This document shows, piece after piece, positions 57,101 through 64,000 of a DNA stretch of 64,000 nucleotides. The translations under genes were made by a program, and so were the position numbers. The notes below the pieces were generated by a model, which made no database searches, was not told the origin of the DNA, and saw only the letters and a list, made by a program, of their open reading frames with translations. The stretch lies in contig NC_085137.1 of assembly GCF_035046485.1 (NCBI RefSeq), forward strand, positions 10,928,252 to 10,992,251. Reading direction: 5' to 3'. The DNA comes from Aedes albopictus. Lineage: Eukaryota > Arthropoda > Insecta > Diptera > Culicidae. The number at the start of each line of letters is the position of its first letter. Within the stretch, counting starts at the first letter, position 1.

Positions 57101-58800
57101 AGCTTAAACCACTCAGTCGATCCGCCAGAACATTCATCGTAGTTCTTATTTAGGAGCTACCAAATTTACTTCTAAATCATAGTATGTCTGAAACAAAGAG
57201 TTCCACTTGCTTATCAAGGTAGCTGAACTCATCAAATACAGAGGTTTAGTCAGTATATTAAATCATTTTAAACATCATGAAAGCCGATCAATCAACGCAT
57301 AAAAATATATGAAAAAGTTTTCGAAAAGTGTTGATAATAAGTATTAGAATAACTAGCCACAGAAGTCCAATGTCGGGACTGTTCGTGTGACTAACATCTA
57401 GTTTGCCTCGCCCTTACATCGTCACTAGCGGTACTAGAAGTGTCAAATAAATTTTGTTTATCAAAACAAAAGATCCTCTATAAGATGAACACTTAAAAAT
57501 AGTCAATTATAACAATTAAAGTATATAAAATAATTAATAAAGAAAAGTGACTACAGCGCCATTGGAGTTCTAGTGTATTTCTATTTAATAAGTTCATTAA
57601 ATTGGTTAACAATGGTAACGATAACAATTAATGCAAACAGTAAAGTAGAACAATTAACCTCGTGCTCGTGTAATCCTCCAAAAATGTTACCAAATCGTAC
57701 GAAAGATTTCAGTGGAAACTCTTCCTAGCAGAAAAAAAATAAGTACTTAAAAAAAGTCGGTTCAACTATTCTAAAAAAATCTGAAGTTTTCCAAAAGGTC
57801 TACTAACATTAATACAATAATACCACAACAAATACTACAAAGCCTCTGTTTTAAATATTTTTAGAAGTACTAGGAACTAGGAATTTTATCAGAAAAAAAT
57901 ACGGATAGGGAAGAAATTTACTTCGTCATATGCGCTATTTCCCGTCATATCAGATGGAAAATGGCGAATAATAAAGATATTTTAAATTTTAATCGTTTTA
58001 ATTTCATTCCACTTCCGAGTTGACAATTTTTCTCGTATTGCGTATGACGAAGGCAACCGTACACCGCAGCCGATAACCGTTCAACCCTACGAAAGCTCTA
58101 TGGCACTTCAAAATTGGATTTCACTGCTACAGCACGCCGCGGCAACTACTCAATTATTGGAATAAATTGCTTTTTCCGTTGGTAAATTGTAAACAAACAG
58201 TTGTATTCGTCCTAGGGAAGATGCAAGCAAATATGTGCTTGGATTTTCGGCATACGAAGCATCGTACTTCACAACCACAGAGAAAGCTTTCTTCGTTGCA
58301 CTGTGATGGCGTGTTATGATCTGGTGGGCAAGAATATTACCCGAAATATTTTTAACCTTTTTTCTAAAGCTACAGCTATCTCAATTTAAATGCATTCTGC
58401 GCAATAGTACTTTGAATACGGGATTTGATTGGGATTGCGAATATAATGTGACCAACCATTTATCATACTGTCACGTACAAGGTGTGACGAGAGTTAAATT
58501 CATGATATGCCAGAAATAGGCGTGGATTAGATGGAAATAGAATTCGAGGGGCAATTATTCAATCTTATCATTTTAAAGAATAGTAGTTGTTTTACAATAT
58601 AGTTTTACATGATAAGAGCGCTAATTTGTGAATTAGTCATTGAAACCAAACTGACCACGATAAATTAGGGGTGGTGCAAGAATAAACTCGATCATTATTG
58701 GTCGGTGCTGCTTAGTACGATGGGAAATAGATAAAAATTCTACATCAATCACAAACATATTTTAAAATCATTGACAGATTTTTTTTCAGTAAACTCTAAC
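57101..58800. other. AT-rich, no gene seen
   Basis: Short frames only; nothing recognisable on either strand. Confidence 0.35.
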
Positions 58801-58809
58801 AGTAAACTC

Positions 58810-58879
58810 GGAGTGGGATTCGATCCCAGATCCTCGGCGTGATAGTCAAGTGTTCTAACCATCACACCAGGTCCGCTCC
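58810..58879 (-). repeat. tRNA-Asp-like SINE module or pseudo-tRNA
   Basis: Minus strand, 70 nt: acceptor-like GGAGCGG/CCACTCC (6 of 7 pairs), A-box-like TGGTGTGATGGTTAG, CTATCACGC resembling the tRNA-Asp anticodon loop CTGTCACGC, and T-arm TGGGATCGAATCCCA. The anticodon stem is poorly paired, so not called as tRNA. Confidence 0.6.
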
Positions 58880-59706
58880 AATCATTCAAAAAATTCTGTT
58901 GAAAATCCACAGAAAATTCTTCTCAAATTGCAGCTTTGGATCTAATCTCTCTAGAGAATGCGATAGAAAATCTTCTGGATTTTCTGAATATTGTTATGAA
59001 TGCTACCTCATATTTCAACTCTGATTTCGTTTAAAAACTTCTTGGACTCATTTAAAAACCCATTTAAAAACACTATTTTTAAGATTATTCCACGAATATC
59101 CTACACAGACTCTCGAAGCGTTACAGCGACAATGGCTACTCGAGAACTTTGAGGAGATCCTTTTTAATGTTTTTTTTTGTACCCTGATTCTGATTATCAC
59201 CGCAAACGTTTTTATCTAAATCTTTAAATAAGGGTTTTTTTTTATTTCAAATTTAATTTCTTGAGGCTCCAGGTTTTTCTAAGGCTTATTTTTGGTCATT
59301 TTATTTTTTGGCTCTTTTTCATGGTTTTCTAATTTGATTTTGATAATTTAATTTTGAGAGAATCTTCTTACAAAAAAACAGGTAATTTCTCGTTCGAAAT
59401 CAACTTTCCCGACTTTTTTCCGCATATCCAGAGTTTTCCGAGTGTGTGGCTATCCTGAAGATGTGTATAACATAGTCTAATAAAATTTCTACTAATCCTT
59501 ATGAACCAGTCTACCGCAAATGTACCACCAACCGCCGCCAAGGCGTTACAAATTTATGACAAAAAGACGTGACCGATCGTTGACACGAATTTTCATTCTT
59601 TCTTTTCCAATAGAGGCTTTCCACGGACCAGCACGAATCCATTTTAATCGATGTTTTTTAATCTACTTGATATTTTTGTATACTATTCCTTTTTATGTGA
59701 GAAACC

Positions 59707-62700
59707 ATTTTTTCATATCAAAAGTTCATATTTTGTCTCGACTAACTTTCAATTAGGACCTATGAAAAAATGGAACTCAAGCAAATAAAAAAATATAACA
59801 CGGAAACGGCTTGTTCGATCGGAAAGGTGTCTTCAGCAAAGTTGTAGAATAATATATGGCGGCTCTCAGAAAAATACACATTGAAAAATTTATTTAGTTT
59901 TTCTTCTGAAAAAACTGAATTTTGTTACTAAAAATTAAATATCTCAAAAAGTTATTTTTTTACCTTCGTGTTTTTTTGTGAGAATAAAGTTCATTCTGTT
60001 AGCTATCATCTGTAAAATTTTTATAGTGGTAAAAAAATGTACAAAAATGTTACGGCACTTTGAACATTTTTGGTTGCGTGTTTGTTTTAGAGTGCATGAC
60101 GAATTTCCCGCAAACTAGATTTTGGGGTTGGCAGCACCCTCTCAGATTTCAATGGAATTGTGTAGGTATGAAGACTATGTACTTTAAAGCAACGTTGCAT
60201 ACTTTGTTGTTTTTTTTTTTGCAAATTTATCTACACTAATATTTGAAAAGGGCTTAAGTTTTTGACTATTTTATTTATACCAATATAACTTAAAAATAAC
60301 ATGACCTGCAAAAAAGTGTGGTATGTGTGACTTTAAGGAATTTGTGTAAACTTTCAAGTAAAAAATTTAAATATTGAAAAAACGATCACGCTAAAAAAAA
60401 GTTAAAAAATAAATTGAAGTCAATTTGGAATACATGCCCATTTGCGAAATTAAATTAATCCTATTTCGGAGAACCAAACCCCACACCAACCAATAAGAAT
60501 AGAATTCAAAATGGATCAAAGTAATTAAATTGCTATTATCTAAATCTAATTCAACACAAAATGTTTTTTTTTGAGTCAAACCAATTTTTGGGTATTTTTA
60601 TACGTGGATTTTCACATATTGATATTGAACATAGCTTTACATGTTTCAATTATAAATCTATCCAATACAAAGAATATAATTTAGGATTCTCTTTTGAACC
60701 AGAACACCAGATTTGTTACACAGAAATTCAGAACATCAACCAGAAGTCGAATTTCAACTTAAAAGTTTTCTTATTCATAAGAGAATAAAATAAATACTTT
60801 GCATTAGATAGACTTGTGATTTAAACATATGGAGCTATGTTTAATTTAATATCTGTAAAAAACGCCCTGGATAAAATCTTTTGTTTTCTACCGAAGAGAA
60901 ACACGCAAAATGATGACATGAAGTATTTGTTGTTAGGAACCGTCCATTAAAGACGTAGCATTTTAGAGGAAGTGTATGATATTGCTAGGAGCCTTCCATT
61001 AGGTATAGGAGAATATACTTTAAGAGGGGAGGAGCTGTCAAAAATGTTCTACTAATGCTACCGTGATTTCGAATGCAGCGATATGGTCAAACTCAAACAT
61101 TACAGAATCCTTGAAAAAGGTCCAATAAGGACCGAAACGTCGGGTTAAGAAAACATATAGTTCTTTTTGATTGACCAAATTAGACTGAATTGCCAATTAA
61201 AGATATTATCCAACGTACAGTCGATCACCCAAAGAAAGTCAAACTCAAAGCAATAAACAAGTACGACCACGATTCTCATCAGTCAACGAGATTGAAACTT
61301 TTACTACAAATCATTTTATTGCAATAGGTAAATATCATTTAAAATGAAAAATCAATAATTTTGCTTTCGGGATGAAATTGATCAGTAAATGAAATACCTT
61401 TGCATGTGCCAAAAATATGTTTTCCACCTGAATTAACAACCCCAGAATGCGAAATGCTGCGCAAAAGTTTAACGAGTTTTCTCAATTTTTAATTATTCAA
61501 GTTTTAAATTTAATAAATTTCATGAAAACGCCTTAAAGTATGCACTTTTCATACTGAAAAAGTGATTACTTCCGAAAAGTGCAATTTTATGTATAAATTT
61601 GAATATTTATAAAATTTTTGATTATGAAATCGTGTTTAGCAAATACTTGGCAGCTAAAAGCATCCATTCGAATATTCATTACATGTGCGATACAGCCACG
61701 GTAACAAAAGTTTGAAAGGGTATTTGAGGTTCGCCAAACACGCAATTACGGAAAATATTGAATTTAATACAGAAATATGTGACTAATTGACTGTAAAACA
61801 TGTAACTCATCATTCAATAATCCTTTAGCCGGATGATGGTCATTTTCTACAAATTGTTTTAAGTTTAAAGCAATACTTTTAACAAATGAACATGACCCTC
61901 ACGTCGATCAATTTCACCCCACTGATCAGTTTCACCCGAAATCACGGTACCTCAGAAATGCTTTTCTTCAAAAGTGCGCATCTTGCGATATATGGCAAAA
62001 TTTTCAATAATTACAAAAATGTCATGTTTTGCAAATTGAAATAATTTTTCTTATTTGCATTTTTTTTACTTTTAAAGCGTATTGACATTTTTCAATGTTA
62101 TGAAAGTTCACATGATTATCTAAAAGTCCCATACATAACTTTTTTGTAGCTAATGTCATTTTTAAGTTATATTGAGTAAAAAACGGTCAAATACTTTAGA
62201 CCTTTTCAAATATTAGTCTAGGTAAATAAAAAAAACAACGTATGCAATCTTGCTTTAAAATACGTCTTTAAAGCTAAGAAATTCCATCGGATTCTGAGAC
62301 AGTTTTGCCAAACCCCTACGGCGAGTTTGCGTGAATTCGTCATACACTCTAAAAACACAACCGAAAATGTTCAAAGTGCCATAACTTTTTTGTACATTTT
62401 TTTTACCATTATGAAATTTCTACAGATGGTAGCTAACAGAATGAACTTTATTCTCACAAAATATCACGAAGGTAAAAAAATAACTTTTTGAGATATTTAA
62501 TTTTTAGTAACAAAATTCAGTTTTTTTAGAAGAAAAACTAAATAAATTTTTCAATGTGTATTTTTCTGAGAGCCACCATTTATTAATCTACAACTTTGCC
62601 GAAGACAGTTTTCCGATCAAACAAGCAATTTCAGAGATATGATTTTTCATTTGCATGTGTTCCATTTTTTCATAGGTCCTATTTGAAAGTTAGTCGAGAC

Positions 62701-62733
62701 TCAATAAAAAGTTTTAATATGAAAAAATAGTTA
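59707..62733. mobile_element. 3-kb element with about 590-bp inverted repeats
   Basis: The left arm (59707-60305) and right arm (about 62140-62733) are complementary, including GTCTCGACTAACTTTC, CATTTTTTCATA, CAAAGTTGTAGA, TGAGAATAAAGTTCATTCTG and CACTTTGAACATTTT. The 1.8-kb AT-rich interior includes the hammerhead-like segment at 61109-61145 and no transposase frame. Confidence 0.88.
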
Positions 62734-63011
62734 TTTATATTGATTAGAACAGCTGTGCAAAATTTTATGCAAATCAAAAATGCAAAATTAAAAAAAATTG
62801 ATTTTTTTCGTGCTGCTTCGGGGAAAGCCTCAATACCAAGAGTCATGTACTATGTAGAGCTAGGCACTTCTTTGCGTTAGGTTGTGCTGAGTTTTTCTCT
62901 CCCACCATTCAGTGCCGTCTGCACGAACGCAGACTGGGTCGCAGGACACTCGAAAGCCACTTCACTAACAAAGTGTGCACAACATGCTTGCACTTGGGGC
63001 GGCGACGGCAC

Positions 63012-63018
63012 TATAAAA
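63012..63018 (+). promoter_or_regulatory. TATA box upstream of secreted-protein gene
   Basis: TATAAAA in a GC-rich segment that stands out from the AT-rich surroundings, about 300 bp before the ATG at 63314. An acceptor-like TTTTTGTTTTCCAG ends at 63162, so a distal promoter (for example 52684) could also feed this exon. Confidence 0.55.
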
Positions 63019-63313
63019 CACTTTTGGCCCTCGCGTGCGTACTGCAAGAAGGGCACACACATTCCACTCGCTGGAACCCCGGCAGCCAGCGACCGAAGAC
63101 GGCACACGGCACTAAGAGCGAGCACCCACTCGAGGAATAATCAATTCTTTTTGTTTTCCAGGCCGTGACTTGGCTTTAGTCGGCGTTCGTCCATCCCCGG
63201 TGAAACAACAGAACAACAAGAATCCTTGGTGGTGGTGAATCTCTTGGTGAAAGTTGGTCGATTGGTGTGAAGGACGACAGTTTGACCTCCTCCCGCCCGC
63301 ATCCGGTAAAGCC

Positions 63314-63496
63314 ATGCAGATTGTGGGACTGCTGGTGGCACTCCTGTTGGCCCTGTGTCTCGGAACGGTCCGGTGTTGGCCGGTCTCCAATCCGGAGATG
63401 GTCGACAGTTTGATCTTCAGCAACCCGGAAGTGGTAAAGATAGTTTGTGCGATTTGTTCTAAGAATAATGCCAGTAACGACAAACACTTCTTATAA
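63314..63496 (+). CDS. 5' coding exon of a small secreted protein
   Basis: ATG with good context (AAAGCCATGC) opens a classic signal peptide: MQIVGLLVALLLALCLGTVR with cleavage likely after the following Cys or nearby. The mature start is WPVSNPEMVDSLIFSNPEV. A donor-like GTG|GTAAAG at 63433/63434 probably ends the exon after 40 codons; unspliced, the frame continues 20 more codons to a stop at 63496 (NASNDKHFL). I prefer splicing because the extension becomes AT-rich and unstructured. Hydrophobic signal plus short acidic stretch fits a neuropeptide or other secreted precursor, but no family is recognised and downstream exons are outside the window or not seen. Confidence 0.6.
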   Translation: MQIVGLLVALLLALCLGTVRCWPVSNPEMVDSLIFSNPEVVKIVCAICSKNNASNDKHFL

Positions 63497-63739
63497 ATAG
63501 TTAATAACAGAAGTTGGGATCCATTTTTAACTGTCTTTGTTGTTGCATTGCATCTAGCGTGATTTGTTATGTAAATTAAGCCATAAGCAGAAATAGATTC
63601 ATTGTTCAATTTTTGAGCTGCACTGAGCACATAGTTTGGAATATCTTAGTGGTGTTATCTTGGACTCTGGCTATTAATAAATCGTTACGTTTTGCCTTAG
63701 GTGTACAAGTGTACTGAAAGGCTATATGTTCACTCAAAA

Positions 63740-63995
63740 AACGAATTTCGATAGAAGGCTCGGAGGGTCAAGTCACATATACCAATCAACTCTGTTCGAC
63801 GAATTGAGATGATGTCTGTATGTGTGTATGTATGTATGTCTGTGCGCAAAAAAAGTTCCCTCACTTTTGAGGCACTTGCCATTGGCCGATTTTTCCGATT
63901 ATAGCTCGAATCGAACCGGAATTCAACCGCATTGTTTGCTATTGGAAATGGTCCGGATCGGTCAAGGCGTTCCAGAGTTAAAACCATTTCAGTGG
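63740..63995 (+). repeat. Dispersed repeat, copy 2
   Basis: Shares GAAGGCTCGGAGGGTCAAGT, a TATGTATGTC microsatellite and GGTCCGGATCGGTCAAGGCG with the inverted copy at 48570-48790. Confidence 0.65.
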
Positions 63996-64000
63996 ACCGA

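Noticed and set aside
58810..58879. Functional tRNA-Asp gene
   Set aside because: Anticodon stem mispaired, acceptor mismatch, and a diverged copy at 39228-39288 indicates a SINE-type repeat.

Overview
The window looks like nuclear DNA of a culicine mosquito, most likely Aedes (inference). The reasons are four ecdysteroid-kinase-like (EcKL) genes, a ZAD zinc-finger gene with a 61-bp intron, a 53-bp intron in one EcKL, arthropod-type TCAGT initiators, RTE-like LINEs, and a very high load of MITEs, foldback elements and degenerate short-period repeats. Species and chromosome cannot be decided from the sequence alone.

Layout. 1-6.9 kb is repeat-rich: a tRNA-derived SINE, a MITE, an RTE fragment with a 10-bp target duplication, and two inverted-repeat elements. 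7.0-9.6 kb holds two head-to-tail EcKL genes on the minus strand; the downstream one is broken. 10.5-14.5 kb is a piggyBac-like TTAA element into which a full-length RTE-like LINE has inserted, with a 14-bp target duplication. 15.2-16.0 kb is the ZAD C2H2 gene (minus). 16.3-20.2 kb is MITEs and degenerate repeats. 20.4-21.6 kb is a third EcKL (minus). 23.2-24.9 kb is a long near-perfect inverted repeat. 25.1-28.5 kb is a decayed LINE carrying a MITE. 29.5-31.7 kb is a small tandem repeat hit by a hAT-like element that itself holds nested elements. 34.1-35.4 kb is the fourth EcKL (plus, one intron).

36-39 kb shows nothing genic. 39.7-41.6 kb is a small LTR retroelement with nearly identical LTRs and a 5-bp target duplication. 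43.2-45.3 kb is a palindromic element with tRNA-like modules, hit by a younger palindrome. 45.96-46.32 kb is the terminal exon of an unrecognised minus-strand gene. 47.9-48.6 kb is a tandem repeat loaded with YY1/Pho-like GCCAT sites. 49.3-50.9 kb is a degenerate satellite. 52.7 kb is a strong TATA promoter. 54.3-56.4 kb holds a Penelope-like remnant, two abutting TA-flanked MITEs and a 24-bp minisatellite. 59.7-62.7 kb is a 3-kb inverted-repeat element. 63.0-63.5 kb is the 5' part of a secreted-protein gene.

The EcKL genes fall into two pairs by sequence (6997-8167 with 8313-9605; 20371-21615 with 34124-35439), which suggests local duplication. They probably act in the cytosol as small-molecule (ecdysteroid or xenobiotic) kinases; that is a family-level inference. 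All other large structure is transposon-derived. The candidates for something undescribed are a group of long foldback elements sharing one 19-nt motif, several MITEs each filled with its own short inverted motif, the miniature LTR element, and the YY1/Pho-site satellite.
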